A DNA stretch of 64,000 bases from Diphasiastrum complanatum (lineage: Eukaryota; Streptophyta; Lycopodiopsida; Lycopodiales; Lycopodiaceae), in contig MU831853.1 of NCBI GenBank assembly GCA_029204225.1, positions 1-64,000 of the forward strand, in the 5' to 3' direction. This document shows, piece after piece, positions 11,441-23,465 of the stretch. The position numbers were made by a program, and so were the translations under genes. Every line of letters starts with the position of its first letter. Position 1 is the stretch's first letter. Under the pieces are notes generated by a model. It was not told the DNA's origin and did no database searches. It saw only the letters and a program-made list of their open reading frames with translations.

Positions 11441-12547
11441 ATGGGTAGTCTCAATTCTCAACCATTTTCAGTTCATGCTGCAATTATGCTTTGGCTGATC
11501 TTCAATCCGTTCTTTTACCAGTGGAAGCCAATTAATTATCTCACACAAGCACTCCTCATCTCGTCCGGCGCTGAATTCTCCACCTTGCTGCAAAATGCAG
11601 CTATTAAAAACTTGGACGATGCAGCAATCTCTACTGGTATCACATTGCAATTCCAGAAGAGGAAACCCATGTCACTGGTTCCGCCTTCACCTTTGATCCT
11701 GCCGTACCACAACGGACCAGTGCTTTCCGGTCCATCTCCCATCAACGTCTATCTGATCTTCTATGGCACATTCAGCCAGTCGCAAAAACAAATCATCCGA
11801 TCATTCATCCACTCTTTCAATGGTCCCAAGGACAACGCAATCCCGACAATCTCCAGCTGGTGGTCGCTCACAAACGCATACACTGATTTCAGCGGAGCTT
11901 CGGTGTCCCAGAATGTAACGATTGGAGGAGAAACAAGCCATAATGCTGAGTCATTTGGCAAAGAGCTGAGCAATAATGATATTCAAAAAATTGTTCTCAA
12001 TAGCATGAAACTATATCCACAAGTCAATCCGAATTCCATCTTTCTCGTGCTCACAGCTGCTGATGTATCAGTCCATGGTTTCTGCCAGGACCTTTGTGGG
12101 CAGCACCTCTATACATTTCCTTCGCAAACTAACGCGCATCAGCTGATTCCTTTCGCATGGGTCGGCAATTCAGCTTCTCAATGCCCAGGCTTCTGCGCCT
12201 GGCCTTTTGCTAAGCCGCAGTTCGGACCTAACACACCTCCATTGCTGCCTCCCAACGGAGATGTCGGCATAGATGGAATGATCATCAGCATAGCTAAGAT
12301 TTTAGTGGGCACTGCAACGGATCCTTACGGGACAGCTTACTACCAGGGAGATGCCTCGGCAGGCCTTGAGGCAGCGGGTGCCTGTACAGGAACCTTTGGC
12401 GATGGCGCATATCCAGGCGATCCCGGAATGCTTCTAAAGAACAACAAAACTGGAGCAAGCTTTAATGTCTATGGTTTTTTAAATAGACAGTTCTTGGTTC
12501 CATGGATCTGGAATCCAGTGGCTCTCGCCTGTGCTGGCCAAGCATGA
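11441..12547 (+). CDS. EXORDIUM/PHI-1-like secreted protein
   Basis: An intact, intronless 368-residue ORF of the phosphate-induced protein 1 (PHI-1/EXORDIUM) family, whose members are extracellular plant proteins linked to brassinosteroid- and carbon-dependent growth. The first ATG after an in-frame TAA (11405) is 11441. The N-terminus has a hydrophobic core (AAIMLWLIFNPFF, residues 13-25) that fits a secretion signal. Family hallmarks follow in order: LPYHNGPVLSG (about 88), NVYLIFYGTFSQSQ (about 102), ISSWWSLTNAY, VTIGGETSH, VLTAADVSVHGFC, FAWVGNSASQCPGFCAWPF, GTATDPYGTAYYQGD, GACTGTFGDGAYPGDPG, and the cysteine-containing C-terminus VALACAGQA. Length is slightly above the usual 310-330 residues, mostly from the N-terminal region. 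GA/GT repeats lie just upstream. Biochemical activity in the family is not established. Confidence 0.95.
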   Translation: MGSLNSQPFSVHAAIMLWLIFNPFFYQWKPINYLTQALLISSGAEFSTLLQNAAIKNLDDAAISTGITLQFQKRKPMSLVPPSPLILPYHNGPVLSGPSPINVYLIFYGTFSQSQKQIIRSFIHSFNGPKDNAIPTISSWWSLTNAYTDFSGASVSQNVTIGGETSHNAESFGKELSNNDIQKIVLNSMKLYPQVNPNSIFLVLTAADVSVHGFCQDLCGQHLYTFPSQTNAHQLIPFAWVGNSASQCPGFCAWPFAKPQFGPNTPPLLPPNGDVGIDGMIISIAKILVGTATDPYGTAYYQGDASAGLEAAGACTGTFGDGAYPGDPGMLLKNNKTGASFNVYGFLNRQFLVPWIWNPVALACAGQA

Positions 12548-13249
12548 TTTAAAGCTTAATCTAGATAATGTGTCTATGGACAGTGTTGATCATCGCTCTT
12601 GTGCATGAGGAGCTCAGAACTGCGCAGCTAGCCAAGGCTAGCCTCCATAAACTATCCTTGATTTCACTATTTCAAAACTTTAAATTTTCGGCAATACGTC
12701 TGACGTCTGATACAACAAGCTATAAAACTCTCCGAGCATGCTTCCAGTGCTGTAAAAGAAATTCTCAGCTGTAAATCGAATATTATAATATTATTGGTCT
12801 CGTGGGAGAGATTTTGCTCAAGTAAAATATTCTCAAAGTCTCTTGATTACAAACTTCAGTACTCACCGGTTTCTTCCCAACAAGCAAGTTTTCCCTTATA
12901 ATTGTTTATACAATTTTCTGTCAATCACATATAGCTACAGCTATAGATGCAGCAGCATCAATACAAATGACCTCAACCAGCGACACTCCTGATCAATACA
13001 CACAGTAGCTCCATCAGCAACGGCATCCCAAATTAGACTGAAGTATCAATTTAGATAAGATCAGTTTAATGATTAACATCAACCTGTCTATCCTTAAGAG
13101 TGATCCAAACATTTGCCCAATCAATTCTGTGGATTGTGCTAGGAGTAGAATATCTCACGTCACCCATGCAGTCACCCATGCAGCAATCTATGACGTGATA
13201 AACAGTCAACTATGGTGACCTCGGCTGCCCACAAAATTACAGAAACTGT
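12548..13249. other. 3' flank of the EXORDIUM-like gene
   Basis: Presumed 3' UTR and spacer. No supported ORF, repeat boundary or clear polyadenylation signal; TATTATAATATTATTGG near 12780 is merely AT-rich. Confidence 0.45.
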
Positions 13250-13735
13250 AGTAAATAACATATCCGGAAAATCTCTGAGACATATAACATTCGCTCCCAA
13301 CAGTTTTCCAATCCAATTTCCTCTAATAAGATAATTTCTTGCACTCAATCAACCCCTCACTGATCCTAGTACTCAAACTAAGATTAGGTTGATTTAATAC
13401 ATACATTCCAGACTCAAAAACTTTGATCAAACTTATTCCTATTCCAATTAGAACGAAATTAGTAAGCTTTAATCTTTCACTATATAATGATTCAAATTTC
13501 AAACCTGTTCTAGTTCCAAATTGTCCACACAATCCCTAGAGAATTTCTCTTATTCGTAAAGTTCCAATTAGGTATCAAACTTTGAATCTATCTGAAATTA
13601 CTTTCAGAAAAAATCTCATTTCTATACCACATCTGGTTCTTTTCCAAAAACTATGCAACCAACAGAACCTCAAACAAAATTTTATCCCATCACTTCACCC
13701 CTCCTTTCACAGAAATTATCAGTGTCTATAATGGT
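13250..13735. repeat. Dispersed repeat shared with 62489-62990
   Basis: The two copies align from TAAATAACATATCCGGAAAA through TTTTCCAATCC, CCACACAATCCCTAGAGAAT and TTCCAATTAGGTATC to TTAACTTGAAAGATGACAT (TTAGCTGGAAAGATGATAT in the other), in the same orientation with moderate divergence. The other copy abuts a minus-strand gypsy 5' end (LTR 63110-63587), so this is probably a gypsy internal or leader fragment. No coding motif is visible. Confidence 0.75.
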
Positions 13736-14640
13736 TAACTTGAAAGATGACATATGAAAATATCTAAATCCATGAAAAGTTAGTAATAAGTGTTTCCACA
13801 AAAAGATTCACTCAATTACAAACAAGACTTTTTCTTCAAATATTTTCAAATTGAGTGACAGTACTGTAATTCCTCTAAAATCCATTTATGCAAAAGAGAT
13901 AATCTATGTTTAAGAAATTGAAACACGTTAACCTTAGAATTTATCTGAATTCCAAGTCTATTCACACAAGTAGTAATTCTTATGATACAACAGTCTTTCA
14001 AAAAAATAACTTCATGCTGGAAAGAATCATATAAACTAGTCTAATGTCTTATATTCAAGAAATTACTAAAAAGTAATGGATTAATTAAGAAAGTGAGAAA
14101 TAGATTTGAGGCTCTCTGATTTTGTAAATAGTGAGATACCACATTGGGATCTAGATTAAACCTCAAAATTTTCCAAAATATCCACATTTTATCAATGGTT
14201 TTTCTTTTTCCCGTATCATGACTAGGTATAAAATACATTATTGATAATCAGATCTCTACAGTCTTAGAATTTCTTTCCAAAATTACTGATGTCCCATACC
14301 ACCAGATATACCTTCCAGAAAACCCTTAACTATCTTATCTCCGATTTGAACTTCTTGCTTGACAACCATAAGAGTCTAGAGTTGACATCACGCGCTAATC
14401 CGATACTAGGTTTGCAAATGGCCTCTGGTACTAAATGAAAACTTAATGAAATATTCTAATTTTCAAAGAGGATATTCTAGATTCTCCCTTAGAGGCAACA
14501 GCTTTTAATCTGCAAAGATTTCAAAGTGTGTGATCATCCAAAAAACAAAGATCAACAAGGGAAAAGAATGAAGACTCGGATTTGATCCAAAACTTTAACA
14601 CAACGAACAATGGCCTATACTCACTTGCGCATTGATCCAT
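13736..14640. other. AT-rich spacer, nothing recognised
   Basis: Stops in all frames. The motif GCTAATCCGATACTAGG near 14394 recurs at about 14727 and, with variation, around 30350-30770, so the right end may already belong to the H3-tail-like repeat family. Confidence 0.4.
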
Positions 14641-15218
14641 TATCGACTGTCGACTTTTATACTCAGGTTATCGATTCGCCGCGCGCCTCTTATACTGCCT
14701 CATTGTTGATTTGTACACATGCACGCTGATCCGATACTAGGACATCGCATGGCCCGCACCAAACAAACTGCTCTGGCCCGCATCAATGGTTCTTCTTCGT
14801 CTCCGATTGCGTGTCGCCATTAGTCCAAAATATCTCTATGGAAGTTGAGTATGAATGAGAACAAAGAGAATGAGAGGTATACCTAAGAATGACAAGAAGT
14901 TCCTAAACTACGAGAATTAGTTAACTATAGTTTATAACCATTTATGTCAAATCAACCTCAAGTGTACAAATACGAGCAGCAAAAGAGTATTCGGACAGTA
15001 TTTGTGGTCCAATCACAATCGTTTGTACTACCTGGCGGGATTTTTGAAAATCACCAAAATTTGGCCAGGAAAGGCAAAAGCAATTTCCGTCCGTCAACCA
15101 CTGTTACAGTTCGTCATAGATGGACACCATTGATTGGGCCACTTAAGCGTTGAAAGCGTGCGAAGTCAAAAAAAGCATCTTGACAAAGGGCCCATTTTGA
15201 GTTCTAATATCCCCTAAT
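14641..15218 (+). repeat. Arm of an unclassified repeat family (H3-tail family)
   Basis: Homologous to the minus-strand segment 29747-30790. Both share CTGATCCGATACTAGG-type motifs, an ATG opening an MAR(T/I)KQTA peptide, and an outer 33-bp end (15186-15218 here) that matches its counterpart at 29747-29779 at 28 of 33 positions in inverted orientation. The end CCCTAAT abuts copia gag exactly at 15219. It could be a DNA transposon arm with a terminal inverted repeat or the 3' end of another element; the class is unknown. Confidence 0.55.
14749..14823 (+). CDS. Short ORF with histone H3-tail-like N-terminus
   Basis: A 24-codon ORF beginning MARTKQTALARI, identical to histone H3 over its first eight residues (MARTKQTA), then unrelated and stopped by TAG. 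A divergent copy (30257-30340, minus) starts MARIKQTAQRC. It is probably the truncated 5' end of a repeat-encoded protein, not a histone gene; translation is unproven. Confidence 0.4.
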   Translation: MARTKQTALARINGSSSSPIACRH

Positions 15219-18200
15219 GAGAGATGGCCACTGACGATCAAGACATAATAATGACATTGCTTTCAAGCCTGCCCTCTACATATGAGAATTGGGTGATGAT
15301 CATCACAACACACTCATATTTAACTCTTGCCAGAGTTACTACTATGTTGCTGCAAGAAGATAATCGAAGAAGTCAAGACACTTCATCTACCTCTTTGTCT
15401 CATGCTCTGTATGTCAACAAGGGCTCGAAACGACAGAAGCAGAAAAGCTCCAAGCAGTCTGCATCGAATCAGAAATAGACTCAAGGTCAAGAACAATTAT
15501 CGAATTCACACTTCGTCGAAGAAGAAGATATTTTGCAGGTATTGCAAGCTCAATAACCATGAGATCCAGGATTGCCGAATTCTCAAAGCGAAGAATCAGC
15601 CAAGCAACCTCAAGCAAATACAATTACAACATATCCTAAAGTCGAAATGGGCGAAGGTGCTTTTAAGGTCAAAGACAAAAGCGCGAATTTAGATATTCGT
15701 GATTTTTGGATTCTGGAGCTACTCAACATATGACCAATCATGGTGAGATTTTTTCATTCCTATATGCCTTACAGCACAAAGAAGTATGTTCATCTTGGTG
15801 ATGATAGCACTCACACTATCGAAGGTGAAGGTACTGTAAGATTAAGATTCCAACATGATCAATTCAAACTTACGTAAAAAGTTCTGTATGTTATTAAACT
15901 CTCTACAAATCTGTTATTAGTAAGTAAAATTACATATTTATGTCATAAGGTGGAGTTTGAGTCTGCTGATCAATGCAGAATCATCGATAGGAGTAATACG
16001 ATCCTTGCACTCGACAAGAGGCATGGATACTTATATAGATTGGCATATTGTTATTCTGACACAAGTCAAGCCTTGAAAGCCTCTATTCTTTTCAATAAGT
16101 CATTACTTTGGCATTACAGATTATGACACTGGAATCATACATCTATGTCAAACATGTCCAGACAATCTCTTGCTCTTGATCTTGACTATCCTTCTAGCAA
16201 AGTCGATCTCCCTGTCTGCTATAGCTACATCCTTGGAAAGCAGACTAAGATGCCCTTTAGATCGAGTCATAGACATGTAGCAAAAGGTCTGTTAGATGTT
16301 GTTCATTCAGATATAATATGAGCTTCAGCTAGCAGCCAACGCAACTTTCTACAACCCCACCATCGCTGTGATACAAGCCATTGTGAGGTAGAATCATTCA
16401 AATGATTTATCACCCTAACAGCCACAGTGCCTCATCCTGATTCAAATAATCAAGGTTTGTAGCGAGGAAGATCTGAACAGATACTAGCTGCTATTTTCAC
16501 AACGAGTATTGAAATGAAACCTGCTGACTTTGTACTTCCAATCGACTATTCCATAGGTAATCAAACCCTTGTGATTCATTACAGGCCTTACAACTACAGG
16601 GCAACAATCAAACCCATGCAAACTCCTTCATTGCTAGATGCAAAGTGCTTTATTACTTTTATTGACGAATTCTCTTGAGGAACAGCTGCTTACTTCATTA
16701 AACAAAAATTAGAGGCTTTTTTCAGGTTCAGACAATTTAAAGAGCATGCAAAAAAATTAAAGCACTGAGGTCTGACAACGGGAGAGAATAAATCTCCACT
16801 GCATTCAAGGAGTATTGTCTTAACAACGACATTGAGCAACAATACATTATCTCCTATTCGCCTCAATCAAAGGGTCTTGCTGAGAGAAAGAACAGAACCT
16901 TAGTCGAATCGGCAAAGTGCATATTATCACATGTGTCACTTCCGAAGTCCTTCTGGGCTGAAACAATTTTAATCGCAATCTATATTTAGGATAGATGTCC
17001 TACTAAAGGTCTCTCAGACAAAACGCCATTCGAAGTTTGGACAGGTACCAAACCTTCTTTATCGAACTTACGAATTTTTGGATGTACTGCTTATGCGCAG
17101 ATTTCTCATTATCTTAGGAAGAAGATCGACTTCCAAAGTATTAAATGTATTTTCATCAGCTACACTACTTCATATCAAGCTTACAAGTTGTTCGATCTCA
17201 GAGATATTCACTAGCCGGGATGTCATCTTCATCGAAAATCAGTTTATCGACCTCAAGGGAAAAGACAAAGCCCATGTAGCCGACTTGTCTGACTCATCCA
17301 ACATATCGAACGTCGAGGTTCCTCAGTCGACTATTCTCATTGAAGGTCCAAGCTCATCTACTTTGGACGAACAACATATCAATGGCAAATCCGAAGATGA
17401 TGATGTTGTAGTTCAGCATTTAGAATATGATGAAAATGATCAACTTCCTCTATTTTCCAGAAGATCCATGAGAACTAGCAGACCACCTATAAGGTATATC
17501 GATGAGTCTGCAACTTACCTTGTTCATGAACCGACAACTATCAAAAAGGCACTTAGTCAACCCAATTTTGATCTCTGAAAAGAAGCTATGGATAAAGAGT
17601 ATTCATCTCTTATCAAAAACCAGACATGGACGATTGTCGAATTACCTGCTAGTAGAAACGTAGTTGATTGCAAATGGATTTTCAAAGTCAAGTACAAAGC
17701 AGACGAAAGCATCGATAGAAGGAAAGCCCGACTTGTTTCCAGAGTATTTTCTCAAGTATACGACGTCGATTACGCAGAGACCTTCAGTCAAATGGTCAAG
17801 CATTCTTCTATTCGACTTTTATTATTGTTTGTCGCTGCAGCAGATTTGGAAATACATCAAATGGATGTACATACAACATATCCCATGAAGACATTTACAT
17901 GGTGCAACCTGAAGGTTATATTATTGAAGGTAAACACAATCATGTGTGTAAACTCCATAAGGCACTTTATGGCTTGAAGCAATATGCTCGAGCATGGTTT
18001 CGGAGGATCAATACTTTTCTTATTGATCACGGCTACACACCAAGCTCTTTAGATTCGAATGTTTACTTCAAGACAATGCAACAATATTTTATCATTATCA
18101 TTTTATACGTGGATGACACATTGCTCTTCGACAACAGTATCGATCTAATAAAAGAAGACAAGACAATGCTATCTTCTGAATTTGACATGACCGATCTGGG

Positions 18201-18283
18201 CGAAGCTCAGTTCTGCCTAGGTATACAAATCCACAAAGACAGCAATCAGAAGTTGATCTACATTACTCAACAAAGGTACATCT
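15219..18283 (+). pseudogene. Copia E gag-pol pseudogene (3' two thirds)
   Basis: The element starts inside gag at 15219. Visible are TLLSSLPSTYENWVMIITTH, a zinc knuckle CRYCKLNNHEIQDC (about 15536-15577, in another frame), decayed protease (HLGDDSTHTIEGEGTVRL), pre-integrase (ALDKRHGYLYRLAY) and integrase (FITFIDEFS, SKGLAERKNRTLVE). The integrase is interrupted by about 290 bases of unrelated sequence at roughly 16320-16610. A proline/serine-rich linker ORF follows (17150-17578). RT from 17588 has DCKWIFKVKYKAD, ALYGLKQYARAWF and an intact YVDD (about 18110). It ends abruptly within TQQRYI at 18283, where the copia C LTR starts. Many stops; inactive. Confidence 0.88.
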
Positions 18284-19574
<1,291 letters not shown>

Positions 19575-19585
19575 TCCCCCCTTAA

Positions 19586-20326
19586 TCTAGATCCGTGAAT
19601 GCCTTGATCTTCAGACTGTGCAATGCACAAAATTTGTTGTGTGCATTAACACTTAATGTCTTCTTGAATATATCTGCAACCATGTCATGTGTTCTGCAAT
19701 ACGTTAAGCTCACCTCCTTGTTGAGAACCTTGCCCCTGATGTAGTGATATCATATTTCAATGTGCTTGCTCCTAGAGTGAAATCTAGGGCTGGCCGATAA
19801 GGCAATAGCACTCTGATTATCGCAGAATAAAATTGTGAGGTTGTACTAATACAAATTAATGTCTGACAGTAAATTTCTCAACCAAAACGCTTCCTTAATA
19901 GATTGAGAAGCAGCAATGTATTCTGCTTCTAAAGTGCGATAGACATTTGCTTACGACTGTTCCATGAGATAGGACTGCTGTTGAAGAATAATATAAATCC
20001 AGATGTGGACTTACGATTGTCTACATCTCCTCCTTAGCTTGCATCAAAATATCCACTAAGCTAATGAAGATTGTCGTTGCTGACATCTCCATAGCAGATG
20101 CACTAGTCCATGGTAGCTCGAATATACCTCATGACTCTTATGAGAGCCTTCCAACAGGTAATGCCAAGATTAGCCATATATTGGCTGAGTGAGCTTACTG
20201 CGAAAGAGATATCTGGTCTTGTACAGACCATTGCATACATGAGAGATCCAAGTATCGATCGATAAGGATACTCTCTCATCTGCTCTTCTTCCTGCTTAGT
20301 CTGACGACATTGGTCCTTTGACAAAT
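19586..20326 (-). pseudogene. Copia C RNase H and RT C-terminus
   Basis: Minus-strand remnants of RNase H and the RT C-terminus. Clear segments are YPYRSILGSLMYAMVCTRPD and ISFAVSSLSQYMANLGIT (about 20130-20270), nearly identical to copia A at 3130-3260. Several stops. The frame is cut at 20326 by the gypsy P LTR. Confidence 0.85.
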
Positions 20327-21145
20327 TGTTGGGGGTATTCCCAACAAAGTGTAAATAAATAAAATCCTCCAATAAAATGTGTTGCGAGGGCATGGCATCC
20401 TGCATGTATAAGCCCATGGCCCAATGAGCATGCAATTAAAGTTGTAAATAAAATAAACTTGACTTGGGCCTTGGAATTAAAATAAAACTAGAGGCCCAAT
20501 GTCATTTTTAAACTTAGAGATTACTTTTTAGAGTTGGGTCCAAATTGGGACTCACATGAATCTTGTGATTTCTAATGTACTTTTTGTGGACCCTTGGATC
20601 AAGTTGGGTCCAAGATGAATGGATAAGATCATTGTGAATATTAGCCAATAAGATTGAGGGGCAAGGGCCTTCCCCATTTTATAAAAAGGCACCATTTGTA
20701 CACTATTTTTATGCTTAATGAGAAGGAGGAAACTCTACCAATTTTGGAAGAGAAGCATCCTCATTTGCAATTCAATGCTTGCTATTGCTCTTGTTGTTTC
20801 CATTTGCTTTCAAGTTCATGCTTGTTGGTTTCAATAGTTAAAGTTTTTCCTTTCGCAAGTACAATGTGCATTTGAGCTAACCTCCACCCTCACTCTCTAT
20901 ATCTCTCTCTTTCTCTTCTCTTCTCAATCTCTTCTTCTCCATTCCTTCTCTTCAACCAGAACCATGATGAATGTTAGTGTAGAGGAGTAGAGTTAAAGAG
21001 AAGTAGTATAGTGGTGAGTAGAGCTAAGGGAGAAAGTAGGAAACTAACTAAAAGTAGCATCTATGCTTAGTTAGGTACCTATCCAGTGATCTAACCCTTG
21101 TCGACAGGCAAGAGGGCTATACTACAAGAGATCTTCGATCCCACA
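20327..21145 (+). repeat. 5' LTR of gypsy P
   Basis: It begins TGTTGGGGGTATTCCCAACA, ends ATCCCACA and is followed one base later by a gypsy-type primer binding site. A TATA-like box (TTTTATAAAAAGG) lies near 20679. Pyrimidine-rich CTCTCT tracts occur at about 20895-20950. No 3' LTR was found. Confidence 0.78.
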
Positions 21146-21146
21146 G

Positions 21147-21165
21147 TGGCGCCGTTGTCGGGGAT
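21147..21165 (+). promoter_or_regulatory. Primer binding site of gypsy P
   Basis: TGGCGCCGTTGTCGGGGAT is the PBS type typical of plant Tat/Athila-like Ty3/gypsy elements. It follows the LTR end after one base. Confidence 0.85.
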
Positions 21166-22477
21166 AGGTTTCCACTAACTAGTTTAGCTGTATTTTAGCT
21201 ATTTTCTTGTTTTTTAGAGTAGTTTAAGTAGATTTGTGGAAGTTAGAGTTAGTTTTCTATATTTTTTTTGTGTTTGGATTGTTCACAGCTAGCGGAGGAG
21301 GTGTGAGAGGGTAAAGGAGGCCTTGAACAACCTCTATGGGCTTGAAACCCAAACCAACCATCTAAAAAACTCAAAAAACACACCAATCTGCATTTTGGAG
21401 GGAAAAAGAGCCAAAAAACTCATCAGATTTTTATATCTCCAGAATCAGTGGGAATTAACCCTTGCATGATTGGAAACAACTCCAGGGTACTGTCCCAGAC
21501 CTGCATAGAAGCCTGCGAGAGTTAGTTCCAAGCAGATTGTAAAAATCAGAGAAAAATCATAAAAAAAATTCAAAAAACCCTTGGAAAAATCCAAAAAAAA
21601 TTCAAATCTTTATAAGAATTCTTGCAGAGCCCTCTAAAGTTCTATCTCAGTGAGACAAGGACACAGAGAAGCTTGCGAGAGTTAGTTTGATGTATAAGTG
21701 CCTGTGCGAGAGTTCCCAGTGAAAAAAAAATGGGAAAGTACCAGTGAACCCTCGCAGATAGTAAAAATTTCAGTTCCAATGGTCAAGAATTCTCGTAGAG
21801 GATTTTGAAGTTCTATCTCAGTGAGACAAGGACACAAAAGAGCTTGCGAGAGTCAGTTTGATTCCAATGAGCAGAAAATTGGATTTAAGTGCAAAAAAAT
21901 CACTAAAAAGTGAAGATCCAGCAAATCCTTCCAATAAGAACTCTCGCAGACCGTCTTAATCGATTCAGAATGTCAATTTACATCAGTGATGAAGCCTGTG
22001 AGAATTAGTGTGAAGATTTGGTAAAGATCAAGCCAAAAAAAGTGGTTTTGAACCCTTGCAGACAGTAAAATTTTCACTTCTTGCGAGAGTTAACTCTCGT
22101 AGAGAATTTTGTAGTGAAATTTGACCTAGATCTAGCTATTGTGAAGCTTGCGAGAGTTACTTCCTAGAGATCTGAAAGATATCAAATTTTTTACCTACAA
22201 AAATAGCTAAAGAACTCTTGCACAGCCAACTCTCGCACAAGATAAGCCTCGCAGACAAGATCAGTGGAAAGATCTGCATCAGATCCAAAAATTGAAGGCC
22301 TTACAAGGAACTGTAGCAGTAACTCCACATCAACTGGAACCAAACCAATTGCAGTATCCTCGATGAGAAAATGTATGGTATTCAGTATGTACGCAAAACC
22401 ATACAGCGAACGAGTGTCCAGTCTTAAAGCAAAATCTAAGACTGACACATAGATTCTACCATCTGTGTAATGGAACA
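21166..22477 (+). other. Gypsy P leader with repeated complementary motifs
   Basis: Non-coding leader between PBS and gag. The motif (C)TTGCGAGAGTTAG recurs at about 21508, 21672, 21843, 22079 and 22145, with weaker copies at 21706 and 21988. Its complement AACTCTCGCA or close variants occurs at about 21611, 21785, 21943, 22091, 22205 and 22222. The two kinds alternate, so the RNA could form several competing hairpins. Confidence 0.6.
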
Positions 22478-23278
22478 TTGCACGATACGACATTTTGCCC
22501 ATTTAACCCCAGGGTTGTTCAACAGAAGAGAAGTCCTTATCAGACTTCTTATCCTTATCATCAAGGGGCACCTAACGTGGCACCAAGGTACGACGCACCC
22601 AATCAACCACAATGCATGGCCTTACCTGCTCCACCAGGGCCAGCCAATCAACAAGTGGCCCACATAAACCTGACAACAGCGGAACAAGAGATGCAAATGC
22701 CACCTCAACCTGAGCAGCAGCAGTGGTATAGACCAGATGAACCATTTATGGATCCTGCCATAAATGAATATGTTTCAGCCTATGCAGCTCAAACTCAATG
22801 TCAAGGTGGAAGAAATTACGGCTGCTACGGATGCGGCGAAGGACACAGGATTGCAGAATGTCCCTACAAGAGACAATATACAACCTCATGTCAAGATTGC
22901 GGTTATGGACACTGTTTCAAGAATTGTCCATTTAAACCTGGAACCAGTGCACCTCTTAACCTCATTGTCATACAGCTACCAGCAGTTCCAGCAGGGATGC
23001 CATCGAAAGGTCGACAAGACCACGCTCCTGTGTTAGCTGTTACGCGAGCACAGAAGAGGCAGGAAGTGGCTCCCTCACCACCACCATCGGTCACTAACAA
23101 CCAACCCTCAACTTCAGCGCCATATCTGAATGTGAGGGAAGAGAGGACATTACCAGAAAATAAGACAATGGGTACAAAAAACACAATAGGAGGAAAAAGA
23201 GCAAGAATGAGACAATCCCACAGAACCTCCAGTTGGCATCGAACGAGAACCGCAAGCGGGCTCACCACTGCGCACTGA
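22478..23278 (+). pseudogene. Gypsy P gag fragment with two zinc knuckles
   Basis: An open frame of 267 codons with no usable ATG at its start. It is rich in P and Q (GAPNVAPRYDAPNQPQ) and contains two zinc knuckles, CYGCGEGHRIAEC and CQDCGYGHCFKNC. Both have CX2CX3HX4C spacing, one residue shorter than the usual CX2CX4HX4C. A related knuckle (CHDCGYGHC) occurs in gypsy Q near 62413. The C-terminal part is basic. No protease or pol follows; the element ends somewhere between 23279 and about 23470, where copia C resumes. Confidence 0.75.
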
Positions 23279-23465
23279 TCATAATGATCGGTTGCACCAA
23301 CATGAACCACCTTTTCACATGGTGGAGCCCGAGGAACCACGCACTGAAAGGCTCTCACTTTTGTTGTCAAGCCATGTTAGTATACCACTCAGAGAACTAC
23401 TGCGAATTGCACCACAAGCGAAAAGCCTTCTAGCTGAATGGGCCAAAGCAGATGCGCTCGTAGCT

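Noticed and set aside
14749-14823. Histone H3 gene or pseudogene
   Set aside because: Identity ends after eight residues and the flanks match a repeat family, not H3.
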